A stretch of 64,000 nucleotides of DNA, from contig NZ_JAMXFC010000032.1 of NCBI RefSeq assembly GCF_025370755.1, forward strand, positions 18,398 through 82,397. The letters run 5' to 3'. A program made the translations under genes and the position numbers. Positions 46,569-56,687 of this stretch are shown here, piece by piece. Each line of letters opens with the position of its first letter. Within the stretch, counting starts at the first letter, position 1. The DNA is from Laspinema sp. D2d. Lineage in GTDB: Bacteria > Cyanobacteriota > Cyanobacteriia > Cyanobacteriales > Laspinemataceae. Under the pieces are notes generated by a model, which worked only from the letters and a program-made list of their open reading frames with translations, made no database searches and was not told the DNA's origin.

Positions 46569-47747
46569 ATGCGTTTACCCAATCCCATTAAACCGGCTCA
46601 AATAGCGTTTTCCCTGTCTGTTCTTGCACTGACCTTGGGGATCGGGGCTTGCCAGGGACCCGCTGCGAACAACACCACAACTCCCGAAGGCAATACAGCC
46701 TCTCCCGAGGGTAATGCAGCCTCTGAAGGGGGCAATACCGCCTCGGAAGGGACCGGCAAACTCGCCTTAACTCAAACCGTTAACTTAACAGGTGCGGGCG
46801 CGACTTTTCCCGCGCCGATTTACCAACGGTGGTTTCAGGAATTTAATCAAAAAACTCCCCAGGTTCGTACGAATTATCAATCCGTTGGTAGCGGTGCAGG
46901 CGTTCAGCAGTTTTCGTCAGGCACTGTAGATTTTGGGGCCAGCGACGTAGCGATGACCGATGAAGAGATCAAAGCGATGAACCAAGAGGTTCTAATGCTA
47001 CCGATGACCGCCGGTGGCATCGTCTTGGCTTATAATTTACCCGGAGTGGAAAGCGGGCTGAAACTTCCTCGGGAGGTTTATGTGGATATTTTATTGGGAG
47101 AGATTACCCAATGGAATGACCCGCGCATCGCGGAAGCGAATCCTGGGGTGACTTTACCGGATCAAGCGATCGCCGTAGTTTATCGTTCTGATGGAAGTGG
47201 CACTACAGGAGTGTTTACCCAACATCTCTCCGCGATTAGTGAAAAGTGGAAAGAGCAGGTTGGTGAAGGGAAAACCGTAGAATGGCCGACGGGAATTGGC
47301 GGAAAAGGGAACGAAGGCGTGACCGCTTCGATTCAACAAACTGTAGGTGCGATCGGCTATGTTGAGTATGGCTACGCCAAAAACAACAATATCTCGATGG
47401 CCGCTTTACAAAATAAATCCGGCAACTTTGTTTCTCCAAGTGATGAGGCGGCGAGTAAAACCCTAGCAGCGGTAGAACTTCCCGATAATCTACGGGCTTT
47501 CATTGCCGACCCCGAAGGACCGGATTCTTATCCGATTGTTAGTTATACTTGGCTGCTGGCTTACCAACAGTATTCCGATCCCCAAAAAGCTCAAGCTTTA
47601 GAAGCGGTGATTGAGTACGGGCTGAATGAAGGACAAAAACTGGCCCCCGACTTAGGCTACATTCCGCTTCCGGTGAATGTCAGGCAGAAAGTGGCCGAGA
47701 AAGCGGATGTGATTAGCGCTGAGTATGACATTGAAGTGAGCGAATAG
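46569..47747 (+). CDS. pstS: Phosphate ABC transporter substrate-binding protein PstS
   Basis: A 392-residue periplasmic lipoprotein (GIGACQ) with a low-complexity linker of Glu/Gly/Asn/Ser units (about 30-62). Phosphate-binding blocks: GAGATFPAPIYQRW, VGSGAGVQQF, FGASDVAMTDEE and VYRSDGSGTTGVFTQHL. This is the classical PstS type. It starts the operon pstS-pstC-pstA-pstB. Confidence 0.95.
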   Translation: MRLPNPIKPAQIAFSLSVLALTLGIGACQGPAANNTTTPEGNTASPEGNAASEGGNTASEGTGKLALTQTVNLTGAGATFPAPIYQRWFQEFNQKTPQVRTNYQSVGSGAGVQQFSSGTVDFGASDVAMTDEEIKAMNQEVLMLPMTAGGIVLAYNLPGVESGLKLPREVYVDILLGEITQWNDPRIAEANPGVTLPDQAIAVVYRSDGSGTTGVFTQHLSAISEKWKEQVGEGKTVEWPTGIGGKGNEGVTASIQQTVGAIGYVEYGYAKNNNISMAALQNKSGNFVSPSDEAASKTLAAVELPDNLRAFIADPEGPDSYPIVSYTWLLAYQQYSDPQKAQALEAVIEYGLNEGQKLAPDLGYIPLPVNVRQKVAEKADVISAEYDIEVSE

Positions 47748-47771
47748 CCGTCCGGTTTTTGGATTTAAGGA

Positions 47772-47801
47772 GATAGCAAGCGGATTGGACTGCTTGCTAT
47801 C
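47772..47801 (+). promoter_or_regulatory. Intercistronic stem-loop between pstS and pstC
   Basis: GATAGCAAGC and GCTTGCTATC form a perfect 10-base stem with a 10-base loop. It lacks a T-run. Such hairpins after a binding-protein gene commonly stabilise its mRNA or dampen the permease genes; this is inferred. Confidence 0.65.
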
Positions 47802-47867
47802 GTTCTAGCCTGCTATTTTTCTATAATCAAAAGCGATAGAGTAAAGCGCTTAATTTATTTTAAGTTA

Positions 47868-48830
47868 ATGAGTAAACCAGCTGAAAGTATGGATATGGGC
47901 CAGGCCCGAGCGATTCAACCTCGGCAAGAACAAGAGCGCGTGATGGATACCGGGTTTTTCTGGATCACGCGCCTTTTTGCATTTGCGATCGCCGGGATTT
48001 TGGTTTGGATAGCGATCCAGATGGCGAGGGACGCCATACCTGCGATGCAAGCCTTTGGTTTGAATTTTTTCACCTCCAGTTCCTGGAATGCGGTTCGGGA
48101 TCAGTATGGGGTCTGGCCGATGATTTATGGGACCCTGGTCTCGTCAGCCCTCGGTTTACTGTTTGCCGTTCCCCTAGGAGTGGGGACGGCGATCTTTTTG
48201 AGTGAAAATTTTCTCCCCAAATCAGTCCAGACTGTTCTGGTGTTTATGGTGGAATTGTTAGCCGCCATTCCGAGTGTGGTTTATGGATTATGGGGAATTT
48301 TTGTCCTAATTCCCTTCTTGCAACCGATTGGGATTTTTTTGCATAAGACTTTGGGCTTTTTGCCGATTTTTTCCACCAGTCCAGTGGGACCGGGGATGTT
48401 GCCCGCCGGGATCATTTTAACGATTATGATTTTGCCGATTATTACGGCAATCTCTCGCGACTCCTTGGCATCTCTCCCCCCAGAATTGCGGCAGGCATCC
48501 CTAGGTTTAGGGGCGACACGCTGGGAAACAATTATTCGGGTTTTAATTCCAGCGGCATTTTCTGGAATTGTGGGCGGGATTATGTTGGGATTGGGCCGCG
48601 CGATGGGAGAAACGATGGCCGTTACCATGATTATTGGGAATTCTAACGATCTAAAATTCTCTCTGCTGGCTCCAGCAAATACGATCGCCTCCCTGTTAGC
48701 GAATCAGTTTGCAGAAGCTTCCGGCTTGCAAGTTTCAGCTTTGATGTATGCAGGTTTGGTTCTATTTCTGCTCACCTTAGTGGTGAATATTTGTGCTGAG
48801 TTAATTGTTCGGAAAGTCAAGAAGTTTTAG
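47868..48830 (+). CDS. pstC: Phosphate ABC transporter permease PstC
   Basis: A 320-residue inner-membrane permease with six spans. The first cytoplasmic segment is long. The coupling-helix (EAA) loop is LRQASLGLGATRWETIIRVLIPAAFSGI. MAIPSVVYGLWG-type sequence (LLAAIPSVVYGLWGIF) precedes it. Pairs with PstA. Confidence 0.95.
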   Translation: MSKPAESMDMGQARAIQPRQEQERVMDTGFFWITRLFAFAIAGILVWIAIQMARDAIPAMQAFGLNFFTSSSWNAVRDQYGVWPMIYGTLVSSALGLLFAVPLGVGTAIFLSENFLPKSVQTVLVFMVELLAAIPSVVYGLWGIFVLIPFLQPIGIFLHKTLGFLPIFSTSPVGPGMLPAGIILTIMILPIITAISRDSLASLPPELRQASLGLGATRWETIIRVLIPAAFSGIVGGIMLGLGRAMGETMAVTMIIGNSNDLKFSLLAPANTIASLLANQFAEASGLQVSALMYAGLVLFLLTLVVNICAELIVRKVKKF

Positions 48831-48881
48831 TTATTCGCTATTACCCTCGCAGTTGTTTAGGGGTACAATACCCAGTCTGAT

Positions 48882-49787
48882 ATGTCACAGCCTTTTTCAA
48901 ATCCCAACGACGATTTTTACAACGCGACCCCACATGGGGAGCAGCTCATGCGGAACTATAAAACGCCGCGATCGCTGTTTGTCTGGGTGATGACCCTGTT
49001 ATCCGGTGCTTGTTTAGTAATCACCCTGATCCCATTATTTGCGGTGATGATTTATGTCACCATTAAAGGGTTTAACCGCCTGAATTTGGACTTGTTTACT
49101 CAACTGCCGCCTTCTGCGGGGATGGAAGGGGGCGGGATTGCTAATGCGATCGCCGGAACTCTGATTATGGTGGGGATCGCGGCTGCCATTAGCGTGCCCA
49201 TTGGGGTCTTTGGGGCGGTTTACTTGTCCGAGTTTAGTTCGATTCAAGTCGCCCGGTGGATCCGCTTTGCCACCAATGTCCTGAGTGGGGTTCCTTCGAT
49301 TATTGTCGGAATTTTTGCCTACGGTATCATTGTATTAACGACCAAACAGTTCTCGGCTCTTGCCGGGGGTGTGGCCCTCTCGGTTCTGATGTTACCGATT
49401 GTGGTGCGAACCACCGATGAAGCCCTGCAAATCGTTCCCCCTGATGTGCGATGGGCGTCAGTGGGGGTGGGAGCCTCCAACTATCAAACCGTCTTGAGGG
49501 TGGTTTTACCGGCGGCCTTACCTGCTATTATCACAGGATTAACCCTGGCGATCGCCCGGGCTGCTGGAGAAACAGCTCCTTTAATTTTCACGGCTCTCTT
49601 TACCTTTTTCTGGCCCCAAGGCTTGTTTGAACCAGCCCCCTCTTTGGCGGTGTTGGTTTATAACTTTGCCTCGGTTCCCTATGCCAGTCAACAAGAACTG
49701 GCTTGGGCTGCCTCATTGATTTTAGTGTTGTTGGTTCTACTCACAAGCATTTTGGCTCGCTGGGCCACTCGGAAAAGCATTTATTAA
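48882..49787 (+). CDS. pstA: Phosphate ABC transporter permease PstA
   Basis: A 301-residue permease with six spans; LSGVPSIIVGIFAYG and the coupling loop VRWASVGVGASNYQTVLRVVLPAALPAIITG are characteristic. About 50 bases after pstC, in the same operon. pstB is 346 bases further on. Confidence 0.95.
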   Translation: MSQPFSNPNDDFYNATPHGEQLMRNYKTPRSLFVWVMTLLSGACLVITLIPLFAVMIYVTIKGFNRLNLDLFTQLPPSAGMEGGGIANAIAGTLIMVGIAAAISVPIGVFGAVYLSEFSSIQVARWIRFATNVLSGVPSIIVGIFAYGIIVLTTKQFSALAGGVALSVLMLPIVVRTTDEALQIVPPDVRWASVGVGASNYQTVLRVVLPAALPAIITGLTLAIARAAGETAPLIFTALFTFFWPQGLFEPAPSLAVLVYNFASVPYASQQELAWAASLILVLLVLLTSILARWATRKSIY

Positions 49788-50133
49788 GAACAATGCTTTC
49801 TGTTGAAAATGCCACCGGCGAAATTTAAAGTTCTTAATGATCTTAAACTTTCAGAAAACTGTATGATAAGATACAGCGCTCTGCTTGAGAGTAGGATTGT
49901 TGAAGTTTAATTTTTTTCCAGTGTAGAACGATCAACCAAGCAGTTGTGACCGTTGCGATCGCACGGCCTTCTCAAAATTTTACTTCCGATCTGCTGCAAC
50001 TCTGGTTAGAAGAGGTGAGCGGTTGGGGTTCGGTAGTTTGTCAACCCTAGGCTGTTGGCGCTCGATCGCATAAAAGTGGGAAACACAACTGCACTCAAGT
50101 TGAAATATCTAGTAAAAGTCAAGGTGGATTTTT
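49788..50133. other. Region between pstA and pstB
   Basis: 346 bases, unusually long inside a pst operon. It holds the three-unit repeat at 49824-49850 and a possible -10, and a small inverted repeat CTGTAT/ATACAG (49859-49876). No gene seen. Confidence 0.5.
49824..49867 (+). promoter_or_regulatory. Triple TTTAA/CTTAA repeat and -10 before pstB
   Basis: TTTAAAGTT, CTTAATGAT and CTTAAACTT stand head to tail at exactly 9-base steps. TATGAT follows at 49862-49867, 11 bases on. This resembles a Pho-box promoter with a shorter step than the 11-base spacing seen elsewhere in this window. Confidence 0.4.
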
Positions 50134-50961
50134 ATGCCTTTCGATCGGCAAATAGCCAATCATCAGTACCAAACTGAACCCCAAACAGAAGCAATTCTGC
50201 GAACGGAAAATCTCAACGTTTATTACGGAGAAACACTGGCCCTCAAAGGGGTGAACTTGAATATCCCGAAAAAACAAATTACCGGATTTATTGGACCATC
50301 GGGATGTGGGAAAAGTACCTTACTCCGCTGCTTCAACCGTCTCAACGATTTGATTAGTGGATTCCGGATTCAAGGAAAATGTTCCTACTACAACCAAGAC
50401 CTCTATGATAAAAAAATTGATCCCGTAGAGGTCCGGCGGCGGATTGGGATGGTGTTCCAGAAACCGAATCCTTTCCCCAAATCTATTTATGACAATATCG
50501 CTTATGGAGCGCGAGTCAATCGGTATAAAGGTGATCTGGATGAATTAGTTGAAACTTCATTGCGTCGCGCCGCTTTATGGGATGAAGTGAAAGATAAATT
50601 AAAATCCAATGGTTTATCTTTATCCGGCGGTCAACAGCAACGGTTATGTATCGCCCGGGCGATCGCCATTAATCCCGAAATCGTTCTCATGGACGAGCCC
50701 TGCGCCTCCCTCGACCCCATCTCAACGATGAAAGTCGAAGAGTTAATGCAGGAACTCAAAGAAAACTACACCATTGTTATCGTTACCCACAATATGCAGC
50801 AAGCCTCACGGTCTTGCGATTATACGGCGTTTTTCAATGCCCAAGCCACCGAAGATGGGAAGCGCTTTGGCTATCTCGTTGAGTATGATAAAACGGAAAA
50901 TATTTTCCAAAATCCCCGGCAAGAAGCAACCCTGGAGTATGTGAGCGGACGATTCGGTTAA
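50134..50961 (+). CDS. pstB: Phosphate ABC transporter ATPase PstB
   Basis: A 275-residue ATPase driving phosphate import. Walker [10 protein letters not shown], signature LSGGQQQRL, Walker [12 protein letters not shown], and switch His in IVTHNMQQA. Starts with ATG 50134. Confidence 0.95.
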   Translation: MPFDRQIANHQYQTEPQTEAILRTENLNVYYGETLALKGVNLNIPKKQITGFIGPSGCGKSTLLRCFNRLNDLISGFRIQGKCSYYNQDLYDKKIDPVEVRRRIGMVFQKPNPFPKSIYDNIAYGARVNRYKGDLDELVETSLRRAALWDEVKDKLKSNGLSLSGGQQQRLCIARAIAINPEIVLMDEPCASLDPISTMKVEELMQELKENYTIVIVTHNMQQASRSCDYTAFFNAQATEDGKRFGYLVEYDKTENIFQNPRQEATLEYVSGRFG

Positions 50962-51088
50962 AGGGCCGAGTTCTGAATCGTTAAATGGGGATTTTGGACT
51001 GAATCATTCATGATTTACCCACCCCAGGCGATCGCTGAGTTCGACCTCCGGTAAGGGTTCGAGTATAAAAGCTCGTACCGCTCCATCT

Positions 51089-51126
51089 CTCCTTGACCCA
51101 TCTTTAAAAAGGTCAGGAGTTTTTTA
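51089..51126 (+). terminator. Terminator of the pst operon
   Basis: CTCC-T-TGACC pairs with GGTCA-GGAG (one bulge) around a loop, followed by TTTTTT, about 130 bases past the pstB stop. Confidence 0.75.
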
Positions 51127-51259
51127 TCGTTATTTTTCCCTGAATAGGGAGGTCTGATGGAGGGGGATTTGATGTCTAACCCTGCATCCCGAATCAGGAT
51201 CTATCTCAATTGTGGAATGTCTCCGAAATAGGGGCAGTACATGACCTGCCCCTACAAAA

Positions 51260-52264
51260 TTACCGCTTAGAGCGTTCATGAAGATGAATTTGAGGAGGTT
51301 GAGATTTCCTTAAACACATATCCAAACATTCCACAACTTCCACCAAGTTCATGTAAGCATCAGCTGCTTCCACTAAATTGTTGATATTCTGCTTGCTGGC
51401 ATCGTCCATATCATCGCTCAAGGGTTTATGAATTAACCGGCGATCGAGGGGAAATTGGAGACGAGCATAACGAGATTTATCTCCAATCACATAATCCGTG
51501 ATATAATGGTAAACCTCGCAAGGTGCATCGGTCATCACTTTAACCACGCGCCCGCCCCAAATCCATTGCAGAGTACCCCAAGAGCGCGCTTGTTCCCAGG
51601 GAATCACCCGAGTTGCTGCCCCCGTCCCAATGGAAATCACTTCTAAATCTTCCAAGCGATGACCCAGGCGGATGGCTTCAGCGACGGCGCAAGCCGTGGG
51701 ATTATTTGCCGCTAAACCCCCATCGATCGCCGACATCACCTCTCCATCAATAACTAATCGGTGTGCGGGAAAGAAGGTGGGAGCAGAAGCTGAACAGAGG
51801 CAAGCTTCCCAGACTGGAACGTTAGCAAATTTGTCTTTCCAGCTTTTAAAAATGATGGGCGATCGGCTGATGGTATCGTAGCTGGTAATTAAGAGCTTGG
51901 CGGCGTTAATATCACCCAAGCGCTTCTCACCCAATAAATCTTTGAGCATTCGGATTAGTCCGGCTTCCGAGAACTTCGGTGCCGAAGGGCCATACTTTAA
52001 AACTAAGGGCAATCGTTTGAGGGTCCACCGGCTCTTGTAGGGAAAGACTTTTTTAGACTTTTTCCGGTAAAGTTGGACAATTTCCTCGCAGGGAATTCCC
52101 ATCGCGATCGCAGCACCCACCATTGATCCGGTGGAAGTTCCCGCAATTAAATCAAAATACTCTCTTAAGGGCAACTCCAGTCGTTCTTCAATGCGTTGTA
52201 ACATTCGCGCCGCTAATACACCACGAATTCCGCCACCATCGATGCTCAGTATCCGATAAGTCAT
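51260..52264 (-). CDS. Patatin-like phospholipase
   Basis: A 334-residue lipid acyl hydrolase with a Ser-Asp dyad. The oxyanion loop is DGGGIRG, the nucleophile Ser is in GTSTG, and the Asp is in AIDGGLAANNPT. The chain is soluble with no signal. Patatin-like enzymes can act in membrane turnover or, in other contexts, as nucleotide-activated defence effectors. No cyclic-nucleotide synthase or other defence partner lies beside it, so a housekeeping lipase role is more likely. Hairpins precede it at 52298 and 52415. Confidence 0.9.
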   Translation of the reverse strand: MTYRILSIDGGGIRGVLAARMLQRIEERLELPLREYFDLIAGTSTGSMVGAAIAMGIPCEEIVQLYRKKSKKVFPYKSRWTLKRLPLVLKYGPSAPKFSEAGLIRMLKDLLGEKRLGDINAAKLLITSYDTISRSPIIFKSWKDKFANVPVWEACLCSASAPTFFPAHRLVIDGEVMSAIDGGLAANNPTACAVAEAIRLGHRLEDLEVISIGTGAATRVIPWEQARSWGTLQWIWGGRVVKVMTDAPCEVYHYITDYVIGDKSRYARLQFPLDRRLIHKPLSDDMDDASKQNINNLVEAADAYMNLVEVVECLDMCLRKSQPPQIHLHERSKR

Positions 52265-52645
52265 CGTAACTACTCCTGATATTTGAATTGGGGATAAGGG
52301 GTAAAAGGGTTAAGAGATTTTACCCCGTCTCGGTGGGGTTTCCTCGTCTCATGTTCCTTAGCTGATGATTCTGTTCCTTCGTCCTAATAGTCACTGTACT
52401 AACTTTGCAGAAGAAATCCGGAAGATTTCCGGATTCGGTCCCCTAAAAGTTGGGGAGAATTTTCGCAGTTGCAGACCCTCCCCCCGATCGCATTGGAACC
52501 CCGAATCCTAAGCTGTAACCCTTGCTCTAGGGGATTTTTTATGGTAAGACCAGACAGGGGTTATCCTCTGTGGGGGTCTGTTTTTGGGAAGAACCCTTCA
52601 CAACCTGATTTTTTGTTATTTCAGTGGTCATTTTAGGAGTGTGCT
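52265..52645. other. Region between patatin and small membrane-anchored protein
   Basis: 381 bases between divergent genes, with three strong hairpins: 52298-52326 (stem GGGGTAAAA/TTTTACCCC), 52415-52435 (AATCCGGAA/TTCCGGATT, loop of 3), and 52551-52580 (CAGAC/GTCTG followed by TTTTT). The first lies 34 bases before the patatin ATG. Confidence 0.6.
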
Positions 52646-53101
52646 GTGGAATCCTTTCAACCTTGGTTATCTTATGTGGGAATCGGAGTCGGTGTAATCC
52701 TGGGCGGAATCGTCCTCATTTGGATTAGCGTTTCCCTCATTATTTTTGCCAAAACCAAAGGGTTACCCCAGGCGATCGGTGCGTTTTTTGCCCAAATTGC
52801 TCAAGGGGATATCAATGGGGCCTATCAGTCCACCAGCGATCGCTTTAAAAGCAAAACCTCTAAACAACAATTTGCTAAATTCATCAAAACCCACAAACTG
52901 AATCAGTATCAGCGAACCACCATGTCCATTCCTACGACGGAGGGAGAGGTTCACTGTTTGGATGTCACCGTAATTTCTAAAACAGGGCGGGAAGTTCCCG
53001 TCCAAATGAAACTGGTTAAACGAGATAAAGTTTGGACCGTTGATGATTTAACCTATCACTATAATAGCCCTCAAAAAGCGCCTGCTGCTGCCAAGAAATA
53101 A
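52646..53101 (+). CDS. Membrane-anchored protein, hypothetical
   Basis: A 151-residue protein starting with GTG. One N-terminal membrane helix (about 10-32, YVGIGVGVILGGIVLIWISV) is followed by a soluble domain with an NTF2-like or DUF4878-like look (AIGAFFAQIAQGDINGAYQSTSDRFK). Function unknown. Confidence 0.65.
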   Translation: MESFQPWLSYVGIGVGVILGGIVLIWISVSLIIFAKTKGLPQAIGAFFAQIAQGDINGAYQSTSDRFKSKTSKQQFAKFIKTHKLNQYQRTTMSIPTTEGEVHCLDVTVISKTGREVPVQMKLVKRDKVWTVDDLTYHYNSPQKAPAAAKK

Positions 53102-53155
53102 TCGGATTCACGCCAGGGGATTGAGGGGATGAAACTGCCGAAATTCCCTGAAAAA

Positions 53156-53201
53156 GGGGAAAGCTGGTTTGGGGACTGTTCATCCAAAACCGGCTTTCCC
53201 C
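53156..53201. terminator. Hairpin between convergent genes, proA terminator
   Basis: GGGGAAAGC pairs with GCTTTCCCC, with a further inner stem. On the minus strand TTTTTCAG follows, so it can end proA; it also closes the plus-strand gene. Confidence 0.8.
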
Positions 53202-53232
53202 TGCTTAGACTAACGGAGCAATTTTCTCCCCC

Positions 53233-54564
53233 TCATTGAGATAAATTGCGATGGGTGAAGGGTTTCGCCTCGGGACCGGAATAGGTTGCCACGATTTGAC
53301 CCTTGCCGACTAATTGATATTTGTAAGTAACTAATCCTTCCAGTCCAACGGGACCTCGGGGCGGCATCTTTTGGGTACTAATTCCCACTTCAGCCCCGAA
53401 ACCGTAGCGGAATCCATCAGCAAAGCGGGTGGAACAATTATGGAAAACTCCGGCAGAGGCAACTTGGGCGAGAAATGTATCGGCTGCGGATTGTTTTTCG
53501 GTGACGATCGCATCAGTATGACCGGATCCATAAGTGTTGATATGGGCGATCGCTTCTTCTAAGGAATGGACTACCTTAATCGACAGAATCAAGTCCGTAT
53601 ATTCGGTTTTCCAATCCTCCTCCGTTGCCGGTTCCCAATCCTGCAAGTTGGGAGTATTTTTCAGGATAGCTTGGCTGGTTTCATCTAAGCGTAATTGGAC
53701 CTGCCGCCCTTGGAGTGCAGCCGCAACTTGGGGTAAAAATTCTGGGGCGATCGCCTCATGAACCAGCAAGGTTTCGATCGCATTGCAAGCCGCTGGATAC
53801 TGAGTTTTAGAATCCACGGCAATGGCAATGGCTTTTTCAATGTCTGCCGAGGCATCCACATAAAGATGACAAATTCCCTCCGCATGACCCAGGACCGGGA
53901 TGCGAGTATTGTCCTGGACAAAGCGTACAAATTCATTTGACCCTCGGGGGACAATTAAATCTACAAAATTATCTAATTTCAATAACGTTAACGTTTCTTC
54001 TCTCGTGGTTAATAACTGTACCACATCAGGATCAACCTCCGTTTGGGCTAACCCTTGGCGAATCGCTTTGACAATGGCTGCACAAGAATGATTCGCTTCT
54101 TTTCCTCCTTTTAAAATGACTCCATTTCCTGATTTAATCGCCAGGGCAGAAATTTGAATCGCTGCCTCGGGACGGGCTTCAAAAATCACGGCAACCACTC
54201 CTAATGGGGCAGAAACTCGCTTCAAAATTAAGCCTTCATCTAATTCCCGATGCAGTTGTATTTCGCCCACTGGATCCGGGAGTTTGCCCACATCCCGAAC
54301 TCCGGCAATCGTTGCCTCTAGTTTAGTCCGGTCCATTTTCAGACGGTTGTAAAGGGGTTTGGAAATGCCTTCCGCTTGGGCTAATTCACAATCTTTGGCA
54401 TTAGCCGCAACAATTTCGGACGCAGCAGCTTGTAAAGCTTGGGCGACTGCCTCGATCGCCTGATTTTTCGCCTCCGTGGAGAGTACCCCCAATTTCCGGG
54501 CAGCGATCGCCGTAGATTGAGCAATAGTTACTAGATTTTCCGAAGCAAGTTGCATGGATGTCAT
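53233..54564 (-). CDS. proA: Gamma-glutamyl phosphate reductase
   Basis: A 443-residue enzyme of proline synthesis that reduces gamma-glutamyl phosphate to glutamate semialdehyde with NADPH. The catalytic Cys lies in [15 protein letters not shown], and the aldehyde-dehydrogenase-fold blocks [14 protein letters not shown] and [10 protein letters not shown] are present. The C-terminal [24 protein letters not shown] is typical. Normal length. Confidence 0.95.
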   Translation of the reverse strand: MTSMQLASENLVTIAQSTAIAARKLGVLSTEAKNQAIEAVAQALQAAASEIVAANAKDCELAQAEGISKPLYNRLKMDRTKLEATIAGVRDVGKLPDPVGEIQLHRELDEGLILKRVSAPLGVVAVIFEARPEAAIQISALAIKSGNGVILKGGKEANHSCAAIVKAIRQGLAQTEVDPDVVQLLTTREETLTLLKLDNFVDLIVPRGSNEFVRFVQDNTRIPVLGHAEGICHLYVDASADIEKAIAIAVDSKTQYPAACNAIETLLVHEAIAPEFLPQVAAALQGRQVQLRLDETSQAILKNTPNLQDWEPATEEDWKTEYTDLILSIKVVHSLEEAIAHINTYGSGHTDAIVTEKQSAADTFLAQVASAGVFHNCSTRFADGFRYGFGAEVGISTQKMPPRGPVGLEGLVTYKYQLVGKGQIVATYSGPEAKPFTHRNLSQ

Positions 54565-54933
54565 GATGATTTTATCCCGTATATTTTCCCGTTAAGACTG
54601 AAGTGTTTCACGCCAACTCTAGGCAAAAGAATTTTTCTGGGCGATCGGCACTTCCAAAAACGCTGATGGATTAACCCCAGATATCTCACTCCTCATTTTC
54701 TGGAATAGACCTGATTTAACCGAAGGGTGATGAACGGTTGAGTTTAACCAATGGTCTTAACTTTTTTTATGCTATAGCCAATTCTTTAATTTTTGTGGAG
54801 TTTTAGACCAAAAACCACGGGTCATAGGTTATGACAGAAAGCAGGGAAAACTTTCCCCAGGGTCTTGACAAAACCACCAAGCTTTGGCTGTTTAGAACCT
54901 GTTCATTGTGTACTCGTGACCTGGAGAGTGTTT
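54565..54933. other. Divergent region proA / M48 protease
   Basis: 369 bases with promoters for both expected. No consensus elements or repeats found. Confidence 0.4.
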
Positions 54934-56649
54934 ATGGCTGAATCCTCTTTTCCGAAAGCGGGACGTAGCGGGACTACTGGCGTTAAGCTGATGATGACCG
55001 GAGTCGGAGGCAATCTCGCCTGGGCTTCAATGGTGACCATGACCCTCATGTTTGGGATGGTCTTCGTATTGTGTTTAGGGGTTTCTCTGATTCTCAACAG
55101 CGAGACTCCAGGGATGGGCTTAGGAATCGCGATCGCCGCTACCCTCGTCTTTAATATCATCGCCTTTTTCCTATCCCCTTGGATTATGGATTTAACCCAG
55201 CGATGGCTATACGGGACCCGCTGGATCGACCTCACGGAACTGAATCGCAAGAGTCCCGAGTCGGCAGCCATTATCCGCCAGATTTGTGCGGATAAAAAGC
55301 TGAAACAACCGCGTTTGGGGATTATCGATGACCAAAATCCCACCGCTTTTACCTATGGGTCTCTCCCCAATAGCGCCCGGTTAGTGGTCAGCGAGGGGTT
55401 ATTTACCTATCTTGATGATGATGAAGTCGCCACGGTGTACGCCCACGAACTGGGTCACATTGTCCATTGGGACTTTGCGGTGATGACTGTTGCCTCGACC
55501 CTGGTGCAGATTACTTACTTGATTTATGTGTTTGCCCGTCGGATGGGACGGGGTGGAGAAAAAGCTAAGGATATCGCGGCTCAAGTAGCGATGGTAGCCT
55601 ATATCTTTTATATAGTAGGGACCTATTTGCTGCTGTACCTCTCGCGAACTCGGGAATATTTTGCCGATCGCTTTGCGGCAGAATCCACCGGCAACCCCAA
55701 CGCCCTCTCCCGCGCATTGGTTAAAATTGCTTATGGGTTAGTAGAAGAAGGGCAAAAAGCTACAGAACCCAGTCGGTTAGTGGAAGGAACTCGGGCATTA
55801 GGCATCTACGACCATAAAGCCGCTACCTCCACAGGCACTACCTATCGAATTTCCAGCAAACCTGACCAAATTGGGCGTGTGTTTCTCTGGGATATGTTTA
55901 ATCCCTGGGGATGGTGGATGGAGTTGAACTCAACTCACCCCTTAACCGGCAAGCGGGTTCGCGCCTTAAGTACCTACGCCGAACAGTTGGGATTAGACAT
56001 CGAGTTCGACATGGGACGGATTATGGGAGAAGGCCGGACCCTGAGTAAAAGTAAATTATATGGCAGTTTTGTCGGGGATTTGTTCCTCTATACTGCCCCG
56101 ATGATTGGATTGTTTGCCGGGGCGATCGCCTGGTTCTTCTTCCCCCTACCCGGAGGAGGCTTTGCCTATCTCGGCTATCCTTTACTCGGCTTAGGAATCG
56201 GCGTTTTGCTGAAAACCTTTGTCATGTTCCCTAACTTCGATCGCGCCCAAGAAACCGATATTCTCACCTTAATGGCGGACCCCTACGCCAGTCCCTTGCG
56301 GGGTAAACCGGCTAAACTCAAAGGCGAACTAATTGGACGGGGAGATGCTGGATATGCTTTTGGGTCGGATTTGAAACTACAAGACCCCAGTGGCTTGCTA
56401 TTTCTGCGCTATGCCTCCCGGTTTGGTCCCATTGGGAATTTTCTGTTTGGCATGAAGAAGGTGAATAGTCTGATTGGAATGCAGGTTCATTCCTTGGGTT
56501 GGTTCAGACGGGGAGTCGCCCCTTGGATGGATTTGATCCAGTTAGAAACTCAGAATGAGACCCAGGTGAATAGTTATCATCGCTTCTGGTCTTTTTTGAT
56601 GAGTGGCGGGATGATCATCGGCGCAATTGTTTTACTGTTTATCGTTTAA
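54934..56649 (+). CDS. M48-family zinc metalloprotease (HtpX-like), long form
   Basis: A 571-residue membrane protease. The zinc motif is HELGH (in VATVYAHELGHIVHWD), with a third ligand Glu in the TREYFADRFA segment. Membrane spans occur near the N-terminus (about 27-50 and 59-80), after the active site and in the C-terminal third. HtpX-type proteases degrade misfolded membrane proteins. The C-terminal extension (about 330 onward) makes it roughly twice the usual HtpX length. ATG 54934 with GGAGAG upstream is chosen over a TTG at 54865. Confidence 0.88.
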   Translation: MAESSFPKAGRSGTTGVKLMMTGVGGNLAWASMVTMTLMFGMVFVLCLGVSLILNSETPGMGLGIAIAATLVFNIIAFFLSPWIMDLTQRWLYGTRWIDLTELNRKSPESAAIIRQICADKKLKQPRLGIIDDQNPTAFTYGSLPNSARLVVSEGLFTYLDDDEVATVYAHELGHIVHWDFAVMTVASTLVQITYLIYVFARRMGRGGEKAKDIAAQVAMVAYIFYIVGTYLLLYLSRTREYFADRFAAESTGNPNALSRALVKIAYGLVEEGQKATEPSRLVEGTRALGIYDHKAATSTGTTYRISSKPDQIGRVFLWDMFNPWGWWMELNSTHPLTGKRVRALSTYAEQLGLDIEFDMGRIMGEGRTLSKSKLYGSFVGDLFLYTAPMIGLFAGAIAWFFFPLPGGGFAYLGYPLLGLGIGVLLKTFVMFPNFDRAQETDILTLMADPYASPLRGKPAKLKGELIGRGDAGYAFGSDLKLQDPSGLLFLRYASRFGPIGNFLFGMKKVNSLIGMQVHSLGWFRRGVAPWMDLIQLETQNETQVNSYHRFWSFLMSGGMIIGAIVLLFIV

Positions 56650-56687
56650 TTTGACTAGACTTGGGATTAGCTACAGTCTAAAGTTTG

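Noticed and set aside
51260..52264. The patatin-like protein as a CBASS-type defence effector.
   Set aside because: No cyclic-nucleotide synthase, Cap2/Cap3-type or sensor gene is adjacent.
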